Shown one piece after another: positions 39,355-49,104 of a stretch of 64,000 nt of DNA. The notes beneath the pieces were generated by a model that searched no databases, was not told the DNA's origin, and was given only the letters and a program-made list of their open reading frames with translations. Both the position numbers and the translations under genes were made by a program. Numbering within the stretch: the first letter of the stretch is position 1; each line of letters starts with the position of its first letter. The DNA is from Phytohabitans suffuscus. Lineage in GTDB: Bacteria; Actinomycetota; Actinomycetes; Mycobacteriales; Micromonosporaceae. Where the stretch lies: contig NZ_AP022871.1 of the NCBI RefSeq assembly GCF_011764565.1, forward strand, positions 2,790,320-2,854,319, in the 5' to 3' direction.

Positions 39355-40121
39355 CTAGAAGTCGCCGCCCCCGAAGTCGCCACCGCCGAAGCCGGCGTCG
39401 CCGCCCCAGTCGCCGCCCCGAAGTCCCCGCCGTAGTCGCCGCCGTCACCGATGTCGGCTCCCGCGGAGCCGTCTTCGAAGCCCTCCGTGTAACCCGCGTC
39501 GTAGCCGTAGCCCGGGTCGGCGAACGCGGGCGAGAAGAGCGCATCGAAGATCAACAGGCCGCCGATCGCGCCGGCGGTCCCGGCCAGGGCCGGCTTCCAC
39601 CACGGCTGCGAGTACCAGCCGCTCGGCACCGGGCGGCCGTGCACGCGCCCGCCCGGGTAGTAGTACGGCGTGTCGTTGCCCGGCCGCGGCCCCGCCTTGA
39701 AGTGCCGGCCCTGCACGTCGACCTCGCGCTCCACCGTCAGCTGCCCGGCACCCTGCGCGGCGACGAGCGGCGGCAGGTCGGGACCGGGATCCAGTCCCAG
39801 CGCCACCCGGGCCGCCCGCGCGTACGCCAGCCCTTCGAGCGCCGTCTCACGAGCCAGCGCGAACTGCCGCACCGTCCGCGCCTGCTCAAGCTGGCTGCCC
39901 GCCGCCGTGTACCGCTCACCCGCGTCGACCAGCGCCTGCCGCACGGCCGGATCGTCGCCGTGCAGGTTCATGACCTGGCCGCCCAGCCGCTCGTACCACC
40001 GCTGCGCCTCCGCCCGGGCGTCGCCCAGCTCCCGGACGTGCCTCGCCGCGCTCGCCCGGCGCATCCAGAACCCACCGCCGGCGATCAGCACGATGAGCAC
40101 GACCAGCAAAAACCACTCCAT
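39355..40121 (-). CDS. Membrane protein with coiled region and Gly/Asp-rich tail, frameshifted
   Basis: About 255 residues if one base of the run 39416-39419 is restored; the tail then reads as repeats of DFGGGDWGGDAGFGGGDF and stops at 39355. An N-terminal helix (MEWFLLVVLIVLIAGGGFWM), an alpha-helical domain (residues 22-130), and a second hydrophobic segment (ALAGTAGAIGGLLIFDALF, about 190) precede the glycine tail. The uncorrected frame turns the tail into an Ala/Thr/Ser stretch. Similar membrane proteins with GDFGGGDF tails are widespread; function unknown. Confidence 0.78.
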
Positions 40122-40174
40122 GTCCCGACGGTACCCGGCTGGTTTGGTCGTACTCGTTTGGCAAGCTCACGGAC

Positions 40175-41314
40175 GTGGACATTTCGACGCTTGCCGTGGT
40201 GATCGTCTGTTTGGCCGCCGGCGGCGCCGTGGGGTGGCTGGCCGCTCGTGCCCGGGCCGGCGCGGAGCTCGCCCGCCTCGACGCCACGCTGCGCGCCACC
40301 CGCGAGGGCGAGGAGCGGCTGGAGCAGTCGATGCGGGCACTGTCCTATGAGGCCACGGCCCAGTCCCAGGAGGCCGTCGCGCGGGCGGTCGCGCCGCTGC
40401 ACGAGTCGCTGCGCCGCTACGAGCTGCGCGTGGCCGAGCTGGAGCGGGAGCGCGTCGACGCCTACGCGGAGCTGCGCGAGCAGGTGCGCTCGATGTCCAC
40501 CGTCTCCGGCGAGCTGCGCACGGAGACCAAGCAGCTCGTCGCCGCGCTGCGGGCCCCGCAGGTGCGCGGCCGGTGGGGCGAGCACCAGCTGCGGCGCATC
40601 GTCGAGGCGGCCGGCATGCTTGAGCACTGCGACTTCGCCGAGCAGGTGACGGCCGCCAACGACCTCCAGGGCGTCCGCCCCGACCTGGTCGTCAAGCTCC
40701 ACGGTGGACGGTCGGTGGTGGTCGATGCCAAGGCGCCTTTCGAGGCATACCTGGCGGCGATGGAGTCGCGCGACGAGCGGGGGCGCGACACCCATCTCGA
40801 CGCGCACGCCCGCCACCTGCGGGGGCACGTCGACGCGCTGGCGGCGAAGTCGTACTGGAGCGCGTTCGAGCAGACGCCGGAGTTCGTGGTGCTGTTCGTG
40901 CCGGCCGACCCGTTTCTCGACGCGGCGCTCCAGCGCGACGCCACGCTGCTGGAGCACGCGTTCGCCCGCAACGTGGTGCTCGCCACACCGGCGACGCTGA
41001 TGGCGCTGCTGCGCACCGTGGCGTACGTGTGGCGCCAGGAGGCGCTGGCCCGAAACGCGCTGGCGGTGCACACGCTGGCCCGCGAGCTGTACGGGCGCCT
41101 CTCCACGATGGGCGAGCACGTGAGCCGGCTCGGCGGGGCGCTGGGCGGCGCGGTCACCGCGTACAACCGGGCGGTCGGCTCGCTGGAGGCACGCGTGCTG
41201 GTCAGCGCCCGCAAGCTCGCCGAGCTGGGCGTCTCCGACGACGAGCTGCCCACGCCGGCGCAGGTCGAGATCTCGCCCCGCCAGCCCCAGTCACCCGAGC
41301 TGGTCGGTGACTAG
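40175..41314 (+). CDS. rmuC: DNA recombination protein RmuC homologue
   Basis: 379 residues from GTG 40175. N-terminal membrane helix, coiled coil (residues about 25-120), then the RmuC nuclease-like core with [20 protein letters not shown], the [21 protein letters not shown] metal/catalytic region (PD-(D/E)XK type) and [11 protein letters not shown]. Limits DNA inversions and acts on abnormal DNA ends in other bacteria. The last 24 bp overlap ispH on the opposite strand. Confidence 0.93.
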   Translation: MDISTLAVVIVCLAAGGAVGWLAARARAGAELARLDATLRATREGEERLEQSMRALSYEATAQSQEAVARAVAPLHESLRRYELRVAELERERVDAYAELREQVRSMSTVSGELRTETKQLVAALRAPQVRGRWGEHQLRRIVEAAGMLEHCDFAEQVTAANDLQGVRPDLVVKLHGGRSVVVDAKAPFEAYLAAMESRDERGRDTHLDAHARHLRGHVDALAAKSYWSAFEQTPEFVVLFVPADPFLDAALQRDATLLEHAFARNVVLATPATLMALLRTVAYVWRQEALARNALAVHTLARELYGRLSTMGEHVSRLGGALGGAVTAYNRAVGSLEARVLVSARKLAELGVSDDELPTPAQVEISPRQPQSPELVGD

Positions 41315-42298
41315 CTCCTTCGCCTCCTGGGCCCGCGCGGCCGCTGCCGCCTTCATCTCCCGCTTGAGCTCCTGCGGCAGCGAGAAGGTGAGCCGCTCGT
41401 CGGCGGTGGTGACCTCGGCCACGTCGGCGAAGCCGCGCGCGGCGAGGTGCTCCAGCACCTGCATGACCAGCTCGTCCGGCACGCTGGCGCCGGACGTGAC
41501 GCCGACCGTGGTGGCGCCCTCCAGCCACTGGTCGGCGATCTCGTGCGCGTAGTCGACCAGGTGGCCGGCCCGCGCGCCGGCGTCGAGGGCCACCTCGACC
41601 AGGCGCACCGAGTTGGAGGAGTTGCGCGAGCCCACGACGATCACCACGTCGCACTGGGGCGCGATCTCCTTGACCACGTGCTGGCGGTTTTGCGTGGCGT
41701 AGCAGATGTCGTCGCTGGGTGGCGACTGGAGCAGCGGGAGCCGCTGCTTGAGCCGCGCCACGGTCTCCATCGTCTCGTCCACCGAGAGCGTGGTCTGGGA
41801 GAGCCAGACGACCTTGGACGGGTCGCGCACCGTCACGCTGTCGGCGCCCTCGGGCCCGTCTACGAGCTGGACGTGCGCGGGCGCCTCACCGGCGGTGCCG
41901 ATCACCTCTTCGTGACCCTCGTGCCCGATGAGCAGGATGTCGTAGTCGTCGGCCGCGAACCGCTTCGCCTCGTGGTGGACCTTGGTCACCAGCGGGCAGG
42001 TCGCGTCGATGGCCTTGAGTGAGCGCGTCTTGGCCTGCTCGTACACCTCCGGGGCCACGCCGTGCGCCGAGAAGATGACGATGGCCCCCTCGGGGACCTC
42101 CGCGTTCTCCTCGACGAAGATGGCGCCCTTGGCCTCGAGCGTCGACACCACGTGCTTGTTGTGCACGATCTGCTTGCGCACGTAGATCGGCGGCCCGTAG
42201 AGCTTGAGCGCCTCCTCCACGGTCTGCACGGCGCGGTCGACGCCGGCGCAGTATCCGCGGGGCTTGGCCAGCAGCACGCGCTTGCGGATCTCGGTCAC
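41291..42298 (-). CDS. ispH: 4-hydroxy-3-methylbut-2-enyl diphosphate reductase
   Basis: 335 residues. Last step of the MEP pathway, giving IPP and DMAPP. The three [4Fe-4S] Cys lie in [24 protein letters not shown] and [10 protein letters not shown]; substrate-binding [19 protein letters not shown] and [10 protein letters not shown] are present. Its products feed the polyprenyl and geranylgeranyl enzymes at 62.5-64 kb. Overlaps rmuC tail-to-tail and is divergent from xseA. Confidence 0.97.
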   Translation of the reverse strand: MTEIRKRVLLAKPRGYCAGVDRAVQTVEEALKLYGPPIYVRKQIVHNKHVVSTLEAKGAIFVEENAEVPEGAIVIFSAHGVAPEVYEQAKTRSLKAIDATCPLVTKVHHEAKRFAADDYDILLIGHEGHEEVIGTAGEAPAHVQLVDGPEGADSVTVRDPSKVVWLSQTTLSVDETMETVARLKQRLPLLQSPPSDDICYATQNRQHVVKEIAPQCDVVIVVGSRNSSNSVRLVEVALDAGARAGHLVDYAHEIADQWLEGATTVGVTSGASVPDELVMQVLEHLAARGFADVAEVTTADERLTFSLPQELKREMKAAAAARAQEAKELVTDQLG

Positions 42299-42379
42299 CC
42301 GGCCATCGTACGTGGCTCACCGCGCCGCCCGCCCCGGCCAAGACCCGGATTACCCCGTTCGACACATAGGCTGGCCTTC

Positions 42380-43609
42380 GTGACGCAGCCCGAAACACCC
42401 AAAAGCACGCCCGAGGAGCCGTGGCCGGTACGGGTCGTGAGCCAGAAGATCGGCTCGTGGGTGTCCAAGCTCGGCTGGGTGTGGGTCGACGGCCAGGTGG
42501 CCCAGATCAGCCGCCGCCCGGGCGCGAGCACGGTCTTCCTCACGCTGCGCGACCCGTCCGCCGACCTCAGCCTGACCGTTACGACAAACCGGGATGTACT
42601 GGACATCGGCGCCCCGGAGCTCAACGAGGGCGCCCGCGTCGTCCTGCACGCCAAGCCGGAGTTCTACGCCGCGCGCGGCACGCTCAGCCTACGCGCCGAC
42701 GAGATACGCCAGGTGGGGCTCGGTGAGCTGCTGGCACGGCTGGAAAAGCTCAAGAAGCTGCTCGCCGCCGAAGGACTCTTCGCCCGCGAACGCAAGCGGC
42801 GCCCCCCGTTCCTGCCCAGCCGGATCGGCCTGATCACCGGCCGCTCCTCGGCCGCCGAGCGGGACGTGCTGACCAACGCCCGCCGCCGCTGGCCGGCGGT
42901 CGAGTTCCGCGTGGTCAACGTGGCCGTCCAGGGCCCGACAGCCGTACCGCAGATGATCGACGCCCTCAAGGTCCTCGACGGCGACGAGACGATCGACGTG
43001 ATCATCATCGCGCGCGGCGGCGGGAGCGTGGAGGACCTGCTGCCCTTCTCCGACGAGGCGCTGTGCCGCGCGGTCTTCGACTGCCGCACCCCCGTGGTCA
43101 GCGCGATCGGCCACGAGACCGACATCCCGCTGCTCGACTACGTCGCCGACGTGCGCGCCTCGACCCCCACCGACGCGGCCAAGCGGATCGTGCCCGACCT
43201 CGCCGAGGAGACGCGCCTGATCGGCCTCGCCCGGCAGCGGCTGGGACGCGCGGTGACCGGCCTGCTCGACCGCGAGCAGCACCGCCTCGACGCGGTCCGC
43301 TCCCGCCCGGTACTGGCCCGCCCGCACGTCATGATCGAACAGCGCGCCACCGAGGTGGGCGCGCTGCGCGACCGCGCCGCACGTTCGCTCGACCACAAGC
43401 TCGCCGCCGCCGCCGGCGACCTCCGGCATACGCTCGCCCGCCTCCGCGCGCTCTCGCCCGCCGCGACGCTGGAACGCGGATACGCCATCGTCCAGCGCGC
43501 CGACGGCCAGGTCGTGCGCGCACCCTCCGACGTGGCCAAGGGAGACGAGCTTCGGGTACGCCTCGCGGAGGGCGACCTCTCCGCCGCGGTGACCGACTCA
43601 CCGGGGTGA
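42380..43609 (+). CDS. xseA: Exodeoxyribonuclease VII large subunit
   Basis: 409 residues from GTG 42380. N-terminal OB fold ([24 protein letters not shown]), catalytic region [34 protein letters not shown] and [29 protein letters not shown]-terminal coiled coil. Degrades single-stranded DNA with XseB encoded 42 bp downstream. TAGGCT (about 42367-42372) 7 nt before the GTG fits a leaderless promoter. Confidence 0.95.
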   Translation: MTQPETPKSTPEEPWPVRVVSQKIGSWVSKLGWVWVDGQVAQISRRPGASTVFLTLRDPSADLSLTVTTNRDVLDIGAPELNEGARVVLHAKPEFYAARGTLSLRADEIRQVGLGELLARLEKLKKLLAAEGLFARERKRRPPFLPSRIGLITGRSSAAERDVLTNARRRWPAVEFRVVNVAVQGPTAVPQMIDALKVLDGDETIDVIIIARGGGSVEDLLPFSDEALCRAVFDCRTPVVSAIGHETDIPLLDYVADVRASTPTDAAKRIVPDLAEETRLIGLARQRLGRAVTGLLDREQHRLDAVRSRPVLARPHVMIEQRATEVGALRDRAARSLDHKLAAAAGDLRHTLARLRALSPAATLERGYAIVQRADGQVVRAPSDVAKGDELRVRLAEGDLSAAVTDSPG

Positions 43610-43651
43610 CGTGATCGGGCGGCCGCGGTCGCCCGGGTAGGGTGACCGACC

Positions 43652-43855
43652 ATGAGCGAGCCGCAGTTGAGCTACGAGCAGGCCCGCGCCGAGCTGGCTT
43701 CCGTGGTGGAGCGGCTGGAGGCCGGCGGCGGCACGCTGGAAGACTCGCTCGCGCTGTGGGAGCGGGGCGAGCAGCTCGCCGACATCTGCCAGCGCTGGCT
43801 CGACGGCGCCCGGGCCCGCCTGGAGGCCGCCCGCGCCGCCCGCGAGGAAAGCTAG
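43652..43855 (+). CDS. xseB: Exodeoxyribonuclease VII small subunit
   Basis: 67 residues, the family norm. LSYEQARAELASVVERLEAGGGTLEDSLALWERGEQLA is the XseB helical hairpin that packs on XseA. Same operon as xseA; the 3' end meets the convergent small gene at 43857. Confidence 0.94.
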   Translation: MSEPQLSYEQARAELASVVERLEAGGGTLEDSLALWERGEQLADICQRWLDGARARLEAARAAREES

Positions 43856-43856
43856 G

Positions 43857-44036
43857 TCAGCGCTCCTCTTCGCTCTCGTGCGGCTCGTACGGCGAGCGCT
43901 GCTTGGCCGGACGCTGGTCCTTGCGGCCCCGGTCGGCCGGTGTGCGCGGGTGCCCCGAGGCCCGTTCCTTGGCGCTGCCGGCGACGAGCGGATCGTGCCC
44001 GCTGCGTCGCACCTCCGGCTGCTGCGGGTTGCTCAT
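43857..44036 (-). CDS. Small charged hypothetical protein (59 aa)
   Basis: ATG 44036 with GGGGGAG 6 nt ahead. Sequence MSNPQQPEVRRSGHDPLVAG...YEPHESEEER is hydrophilic and probably disordered. Too short for most gene callers. It overlaps the preceding gene as ATGA once that gene's frameshift is corrected. Function unknown. Confidence 0.6.
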   Translation of the reverse strand: MSNPQQPEVRRSGHDPLVAGSAKERASGHPRTPADRGRKDQRPAKQRSPYEPHESEEER

Positions 44037-44241
44037 CGCGGCTCCCCCGTCCGCGCTCCCCCTTCGGGCCGAGACCTCGCTCGGAGCGCAGAACGCCGCG
44101 CAACCCTCGCTCTTCCCGCAGGGTCCGGTTGGCCGCCTCGTCGGCGTGCTTGTCCGGGATACCCCGGTTGTCGAACCTGTCGCGGTACCGGGCGCGCTTG
44201 ATGTCGTACTTGTGGCTCCCCGGTCGCGGGTGCCTGGACAC
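44033..44241 (-). CDS. Small basic hypothetical protein (69 aa), frameshifted
   Basis: MSRHPRPGSHKYDIKRARYRDRFDNRGIPDKHADEAANRTL then GLGPKGERGRG. With one G restored in the run 44044-44048 it ends EPR at TGA 44033-44035, making an ATGA overlap with the next gene; uncorrected, it reads on antisense to xseB. The basic helical sequence could bind nucleic acid (inference). No family identified. Confidence 0.6.
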
Positions 44242-44317
44242 GATTCAACCTCCGTCGTCGGGCTCGGTCGTCGGGTGATGCCTGTTGGCTACCCGCGCGG
44301 CGGCCCGTTACACGGCC

Positions 44318-44716
44318 TCAGCGATCCCGGCCGACGACCGAGGCGGCCGGCTCGGAGACGTGCGCGGCGACGATCCGCCAGCCGGCCGGGAGGCGCACCC
44401 AGGTCTGCGACTGCCGGCCCGCGACGGTGCCGCCGGGGTACTCGAAGAGGGTGTTGACCACGGCGTAGTCGGCACCGAACGTGGTGATCCGGGTGTCCCG
44501 CAGCCGCCGCCCGGCGGGGAGCGGCGGCTGCGCCCACCGCCAGGCCCGCTGCTCCTCGATGCCCGTCTGCTGGTCGGCTATGCCATAGCGGACGGTCTCC
44601 GGTGACTGCCAGAAGAACTCGACGATCCGGTCCGGCTCGCCCGCGACGAGGGCGGCCTCGTACGCGGCGAAGGCGGCGGCCACCTCCGCCACCACCTCAG
44701 GCCGGTCGATCTCCAT
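44318..44716 (-). CDS. AtzH/HpxZ-like (NTF2-fold) protein
   Basis: 132 residues. The DUF3225 / AtzH-like pattern: PEVVAEVAAAFAAYEAAL, FFWQSPETVRYGIADQQTGIEEQRAWR, RLPAGWRIVAAHVS. Relatives are HpxZ of oxalurate catabolism and AtzH, which hydrolyses 1,3-dicarboxyurea in cyanuric acid breakdown. Last gene of the 47730-44318 operon, 70 bp behind the permease. Here it may act on a carboxylated urea or biuret intermediate, or help a partner amidase that lies elsewhere, since no AtzE/HpxY-type amidase is in the window. Confidence 0.8.
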   Translation of the reverse strand: MEIDRPEVVAEVAAAFAAYEAALVAGEPDRIVEFFWQSPETVRYGIADQQTGIEEQRAWRWAQPPLPAGRRLRDTRITTFGADYAVVNTLFEYPGGTVAGRQSQTWVRLPAGWRIVAAHVSEPAASVVGRDR

Positions 44717-44786
44717 GCGGTGCGTCCTCTCGTGGGATGGGGCGGCGGCCGCAGCGGGCCCTGCGACCGGCGCCCCACGCGTTGGG

Positions 44787-46373
44787 TCAGGCGGCCGGTG
44801 CCGGCGCCTTTTCGATGTCGGGTGCCGGCCGGGGCGCGGGCACCTCGACGGTGACCTCGTCCGGCTCGGGCTCGCGGGGCGGCACCTTGGCCAGCGCGAA
44901 CGCGACGCAGATCACCGCCACGAACACGTAGCCGAGCGCGACCTGCCCGTTCGCGTTCCACTCGACCTTCTCACCGTGGATGAGGCCGATGAACGACAGC
45001 ACCGCGCCCGAGCCCGCGAAGATCGCCGCGTGCCAGAAACGCTTGTCGATGATGAACGCGACCATCGCGCCGAGCACCAGGCCGGCCAGGATCGCGCCCT
45101 GCCCGAGCACCAGCAGGCCGTGGTAGAAGACGCCCGCACCTTCCAGCGCGGCGTCGCCGACCTCGGCCGCCGAGGTGCCGGCCGCGGCGAGCGCGTTGTC
45201 CATCTGGCCGCTCGCCCACGACGCGATGTTGGGTATCAGCGCGGCGACCACCGCCGCCGCGTGCGCCTTCGGCGTGGCCTGGAACGCCTGCGCGCCGATC
45301 AACAGTCCTATGTAGAGCAGGATGGGCACGATCGCGGGTGTCGGCAGCAACGCGCCCAACAGGCCGAACATGCCGAGGAAGCAGAGCAGCGCGATGACCA
45401 CGCCGGTCGCCATCGAGTAGCCCGTGCGGCCGCCCGCCGCCTTCCATCCCGGGTGTCCGACGTAGACAGCCGGCGGAAACGGCGAGCCCAGCGCGGAGCC
45501 GATGACCGCGCCCGCGCCGTCGGCGAGCAGGACGCTGCGCAGGTTGTAGTTGTCGCCCGCCGTCGCCGCACTCTCCACATTGGTCATCGCCTCGGTGAAG
45601 TTGTAGACGCCGAGCGGGATCGCGGTCGCCAGCAGCGGCGCCATGTCACCGAGCCCGTCGAAGAGCAGCCCGAGCTTCAGGTCCGGCACCGCGACGGCGA
45701 TGTCGCCCGCGGCCGCCTCGACGTCCGGCACCGACATGGCGCCGCCGATCCAGCCGATCGCCGTGCCCAGCAGCAGCGCGGCGAGGCCGATCGGGATGTT
45801 GCCGGGCAGCTTGACGTTGGTGAGCAGGCCGACGAGCAGCAGCGCGAAGACCGGCAGCGCGATCCACGCCATGTCCCACATCTGCGCGGCCGGGTTCATC
45901 GAGATGAACGTGATGGAGATGCCGGCGAGGGTGCCGAGCAGCGCGGCCCGCGGCGCGTACCTGCGGATGTACGGGCCGACGAACGCTCCGATGAGGACGA
46001 TCACGCCGATGATGAAGGCCCACGCCAGACCCGCCTGCCACGCCCGCACCGGGTCGTCGGTGCGCAGGTAGATCGGCAGCATGATCACGAAGATCACGAT
46101 GAACATGTGCGGCACGCTCGGCCCGTACGGCATCGCCGTCACGTCCGTGCGGTTCTCCTTACGGGCCAGCCGGCGCGCGAGGTACGTGTAGTAGATGTTG
46201 CCGAAGACGAGCGCGACGCCGAGCGCCGGCAGCACCGTGCCGAAGACGTCGCCCGACGCCATGTGCACGACGCCGATGCACAGGCCGGTCAGTGTGAGCA
46301 CGTTGACCAGCACGTTGACGCCGAAACCGAAGAAAGCGTTGGTGTCCCCGCGCACCCAGTACGGAAGTTTCAT
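44787..46373 (-). CDS. Xanthine/uracil-type (NCS2-like) permease
   Basis: 528 residues, 12-14 membrane segments. Start ATG 46373 with AGGAGG ahead and ATGA overlap with the upstream hydrolase. [27 protein letters not shown] and [14 protein letters not shown] resemble the SLC23/AzgA core carrying substrate contacts; the C-terminus is a charged tail. Position in the operon suggests uptake of the ureide, biuret or base degraded by its neighbours. Exact substrate unknown. Confidence 0.83.
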   Translation of the reverse strand: MKLPYWVRGDTNAFFGFGVNVLVNVLTLTGLCIGVVHMASGDVFGTVLPALGVALVFGNIYYTYLARRLARKENRTDVTAMPYGPSVPHMFIVIFVIMLPIYLRTDDPVRAWQAGLAWAFIIGVIVLIGAFVGPYIRRYAPRAALLGTLAGISITFISMNPAAQMWDMAWIALPVFALLLVGLLTNVKLPGNIPIGLAALLLGTAIGWIGGAMSVPDVEAAAGDIAVAVPDLKLGLLFDGLGDMAPLLATAIPLGVYNFTEAMTNVESAATAGDNYNLRSVLLADGAGAVIGSALGSPFPPAVYVGHPGWKAAGGRTGYSMATGVVIALLCFLGMFGLLGALLPTPAIVPILLYIGLLIGAQAFQATPKAHAAAVVAALIPNIASWASGQMDNALAAAGTSAAEVGDAALEGAGVFYHGLLVLGQGAILAGLVLGAMVAFIIDKRFWHAAIFAGSGAVLSFIGLIHGEKVEWNANGQVALGYVFVAVICVAFALAKVPPREPEPDEVTVEVPAPRPAPDIEKAPAPAA

Positions 46374-47041
46374 GACTCCTCCTGAAGAGCCCTGAGCACG
46401 TCGGTCGAGCCGGCGACCCAACCGAAGATCCCGCCCTGTGCGGCGATCATGTCGAGCCCCACCCGCTGGAACTCCGGGAAGTAGGACCCGACGCAGTCGG
46501 CGAGCACGAGGCACTCGTACCCGCGGTCGTTGGCCTCGCGGACCGTGGTGTGCACGCAGACCTCGGTCGTGACGCCGGTGACGACCAGGCTGGTCACCTT
46601 CTTCTCGTCGAGCAGCGCACCGAGGTCGGTGGCGTAGAAGGCGCCTTTGCCGGGCTTGTCGACGACCGGCTCCCCCGGCACCGGGGCGAGCTCGTCGACG
46701 ATGTCGTGGCCGTACTCGCCGCGGACCAGGATCCGGCCCAGCGGCCCCTCGTCGCCGATCCGCATGCTCGGCACGCCCCGGGCGAGCTTGGCCGGCGGGC
46801 AGTCGGAGAGGTCGGGCAGGTGCCCCTCGCGGGTGTGTATGACGGTCAGCCCGGCCGCCCGCCACCCGGCGAGCAGCGCCGCCAGCGGGGCGATCGTGCG
46901 CCGCAGCTGGCCCACGTCGTTGCCGAGCGTCTCGCCGAACCCGCCCGGCAGCAGGAAGTCCCGCTGCATGTCGATGACCAGCAGGGCCGTGCTGGCCGGG
47001 TCGAACGTGAACGGCGCCGGCCGCGCCTCGACAACGGTCAT
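46370..47041 (-). CDS. Isochorismatase-like cysteine hydrolase
   Basis: 223 residues. Catalytic triad visible: Asp in VIDMQRDFL, Lys in [14 protein letters not shown], nucleophile Cys in [19 protein letters not shown]. It shares TREGH, GRIL, RGE and DKPGKGAF with the neighbouring biuret-hydrolase-like enzyme, so the two probably act on related amides; triuret hydrolase is a known partner of biuret hydrolase and a tempting but unproven guess. ATGA overlaps at both ends. Confidence 0.87.
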   Translation of the reverse strand: MTVVEARPAPFTFDPASTALLVIDMQRDFLLPGGFGETLGNDVGQLRRTIAPLAALLAGWRAAGLTVIHTREGHLPDLSDCPPAKLARGVPSMRIGDEGPLGRILVRGEYGHDIVDELAPVPGEPVVDKPGKGAFYATDLGALLDEKKVTSLVVTGVTTEVCVHTTVREANDRGYECLVLADCVGSYFPEFQRVGLDMIAAQGGIFGWVAGSTDVLRALQEES

Positions 47042-47730
47042 GACGTCGCCTCGATCACCGCGTCGGAGGTGGCTACGCAGCCGAAGACGCCGCCCTGCAT
47101 CGTGACCATGTGCAGCGCGGCGGCGTGGTTGCCCGGGTCGGTGGCGCCCGTGCAGTCGGAGAGGATCAGGCACTCGTACCCGCGGTCGTTGGCCTCCCGC
47201 ATCGTCGTGTGCACGCACACGTCGGTCGTGATGCCGGTGAGGATCAGGTGGGTGATGCCGTGGGTACGCAGCACGAGGTCGAGGTTGGTGGCGTAGAACG
47301 CGCCCTTGCCGGGCTTGTCGATCACCACTTCGCCCGGCGCCGGCGCGACCTCGGGCACGATCTCCCAGCCCGGCTCGCCCTTGATCAGGATCCGGCCGCA
47401 CGGTCCGGCCGAACCGATCTCCGCGCCGATCTGGGCCGAACGCCATCGCTTGTTGGGCGGCAGGTCGGCGAGGTCGGGATCGTGCCCCTCACGGGTGTGT
47501 ATGACCAGCATGCCGAGGTCGCGCACGTGCGACAGCAGGCGCTGGGTCGCGGGCAGCCCGGCCCGCGTGAGTGCGATGTCGTAGCCCATGCTGTCGACGT
47601 AGCCACCAGGACCGCAGAAGTCGGTCTGCCAGTCGATGCAGAGCAGGGCGGTGCGCGCGACCGGAGCCGCGCCGTCGTACGGCCAGAGGTAGGGGTCGGC
47701 CTTGACGGGTCCGATGGTTGAGCCTGGCAT
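47038..47730 (-). CDS. Biuret amidohydrolase-like cysteine hydrolase
   Basis: 230 residues. Very close in pattern to characterised biuret hydrolase Biu[103 protein letters not shown] and MQGGVFG. Triad Asp-36, Lys, Cys present. Predicted to hydrolyse biuret to allophanate and ammonia. First gene of the operon; a GTCGA-TTG-TCGAC dyad sits over its likely -10 and the ATG may be leaderless. N-carbamoylsarcosine or ureidoacrylate hydrolases are alternatives, less like it. Confidence 0.85.
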   Translation of the reverse strand: MPGSTIGPVKADPYLWPYDGAAPVARTALLCIDWQTDFCGPGGYVDSMGYDIALTRAGLPATQRLLSHVRDLGMLVIHTREGHDPDLADLPPNKRWRSAQIGAEIGSAGPCGRILIKGEPGWEIVPEVAPAPGEVVIDKPGKGAFYATNLDLVLRTHGITHLILTGITTDVCVHTTMREANDRGYECLILSDCTGATDPGNHAAALHMVTMQGGVFGCVATSDAVIEATS

Positions 47731-47733
47731 ACA

Positions 47734-47746
47734 GTCGATTGTCGAC
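47734..47746 (-). promoter_or_regulatory. Operator dyad at the biuret-like operon promoter
   Basis: GTCGA-TTG-TCGAC, perfect 5-bp arms. On the minus strand it covers GACAAT, a -10-like hexamer about 7 nt before the operon ATG. The likely ligand-responsive repressor is the adjacent GntR protein. Confidence 0.55.
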
Positions 47747-47803
47747 CGAACCGTTTCCCACCAAAGTCGCTAAAGTAACGGCGAAATTACACCAGGTTCG
47801 GGG

Positions 47804-48466
47804 CTACGCCAGGTACGACCGGGCGCCGTGGTCGGCCAACTCGGCGAGCATGGCCTCCGGGTCGCCCGCCGCGGCCGAGGCCATCAGGCGCTCGTGCCGG
47901 TGTACGCCGTCTTCGGGCTGGGCCACCTCGGCCTCGCGGCTGAGGTTGCGGGCCATGTAGAGCTGCAGCTTGACCAGGATCGACTCGTAGATCGCGGTCA
48001 GCTGGCTGTTGCCGGCGAGCGCGACGACCGCGACGTGGAAGCGGCGGTGCGCCTCGGCGATCTGCAGCCGGTCGGCCGCCTTGGTGGCCTCGCTCATCTG
48101 GTCGAGCGCCGCGCGCAGGCCGGCCAGGTCGGTCTCCCGCCGCAGCGGCAGCGCGGTAGCGATCGCGTGCCGCTCAAGCACCTCGCGCACGTCGTACAGC
48201 TCCTGGACGTCGCGGTCGGAGAGGGTGGCCACCCGGACCCCGCGCCGGGGCACGTGCTCGACCAGCCCCTGCTCGGCCAGCCTGCGCAACGCCTCCCGAA
48301 GGGGCGCCCGGCTGATCCCGAGCCTGCGGGTGAGCTGCTCCTCGACCAGGCGCTCACCCGGGTCGGTGCGGCCACTGAGGATCTCCCGCCGCAGGCGCAG
48401 GACGGCCAGCTCCACGAGGCTGAAGCTCTCCAGCTCGCCGTCGACGGAAGCTCCGAGATCGGTCAC
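47804..48466 (-). CDS. GntR-family (FadR/FCD subfamily) transcriptional regulator
   Basis: 220 residues. N-terminal winged HTH (residues about 15-80: LRREILSGRTDPGERLVEEQLTRRLGISRAPLREALRRL), C-terminal FCD helical domain with metal/ligand-binding Asp/His (DVREVLERHAIA, HRRFHVAVVALAGN, HERLMASAAAGD). It lies upstream of the hydrolase operon in the same direction, 73 bp away, and is its probable repressor. Confidence 0.9.
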   Translation of the reverse strand: MTDLGASVDGELESFSLVELAVLRLRREILSGRTDPGERLVEEQLTRRLGISRAPLREALRRLAEQGLVEHVPRRGVRVATLSDRDVQELYDVREVLERHAIATALPLRRETDLAGLRAALDQMSEATKAADRLQIAEAHRRFHVAVVALAGNSQLTAIYESILVKLQLYMARNLSREAEVAQPEDGVHRHERLMASAAAGDPEAMLAELADHGARSYLA

Positions 48467-48471
48467 GACAT

Positions 48472-49005
48472 TCAGCGTACGGCGGCGGCGAGGTCGCGCT
48501 GCTCCTCTTCGTGGGCGCCACCCACGATCACGATGGTGCGGTCGCGCTCCAGCAGCACCAACGCCCGCTCGCCCGGACGTGCCGTGTATCGCTGCCAGCT
48601 CTGCCCGTCGACCTTGAGCGTGCCCTCGGCCCGCCCGCTCCTGGTCAGCTCGGCGGGGAGCAGGTCGTCCGGCGGCACGTTGCTCTGGATCAGCTGGAGG
48701 CCGGCACCGTCCGGCGTGACGTATCCGAGCCGCAGGATCTGGCCACCCTCGGCCTTCTGGAAGGTGGCGCTGATCGTCCGCCAGTCTTCGGAGAGCCCTT
48801 CCGGCTCGGCGACCGGAAACGCGTCGGCCGAGCGGGCCTGCGCGATCGCCGGCGCGGTGTCGACCTCGACCGGCTGGTCGCCACCCTGGACGACCCGGTA
48901 GATCAACACCACCAGCAGCACGGGAACGAGCAGCACGATCAGCGACAGCACCATGTCGCGCGGGGTGCGCGAGTTGATGGGCGGCGGCGACGACGGCTGA
49001 TCCAC
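48472..49005 (-). CDS. DUF4245 membrane-anchored protein
   Basis: 177 residues. Proline-rich N-terminus, one membrane helix (MVLSLIVLLVPVLLVVLIYRVV, about 18-40), extracytoplasmic domain with ISATFQKAEGGQILRLGYVTPDGAGLQL. DUF4245 proteins lie divergent to glpX in many actinobacteria, which is the arrangement here. Role unknown. Confidence 0.88.
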   Translation of the reverse strand: MDQPSSPPPINSRTPRDMVLSLIVLLVPVLLVVLIYRVVQGGDQPVEVDTAPAIAQARSADAFPVAEPEGLSEDWRTISATFQKAEGGQILRLGYVTPDGAGLQLIQSNVPPDDLLPAELTRSGRAEGTLKVDGQSWQRYTARPGERALVLLERDRTIVIVGGAHEEEQRDLAAAVR

Positions 49006-49104
49006 GTAACCATCTTCTCAGTCCGCCGCCCGAACGTACGTTGAGGCCCCCGCCATGACAAGATTTGAGCAGCCCAACCCCGCAACGTCGCGAGGAGGAG
49101 CGCC

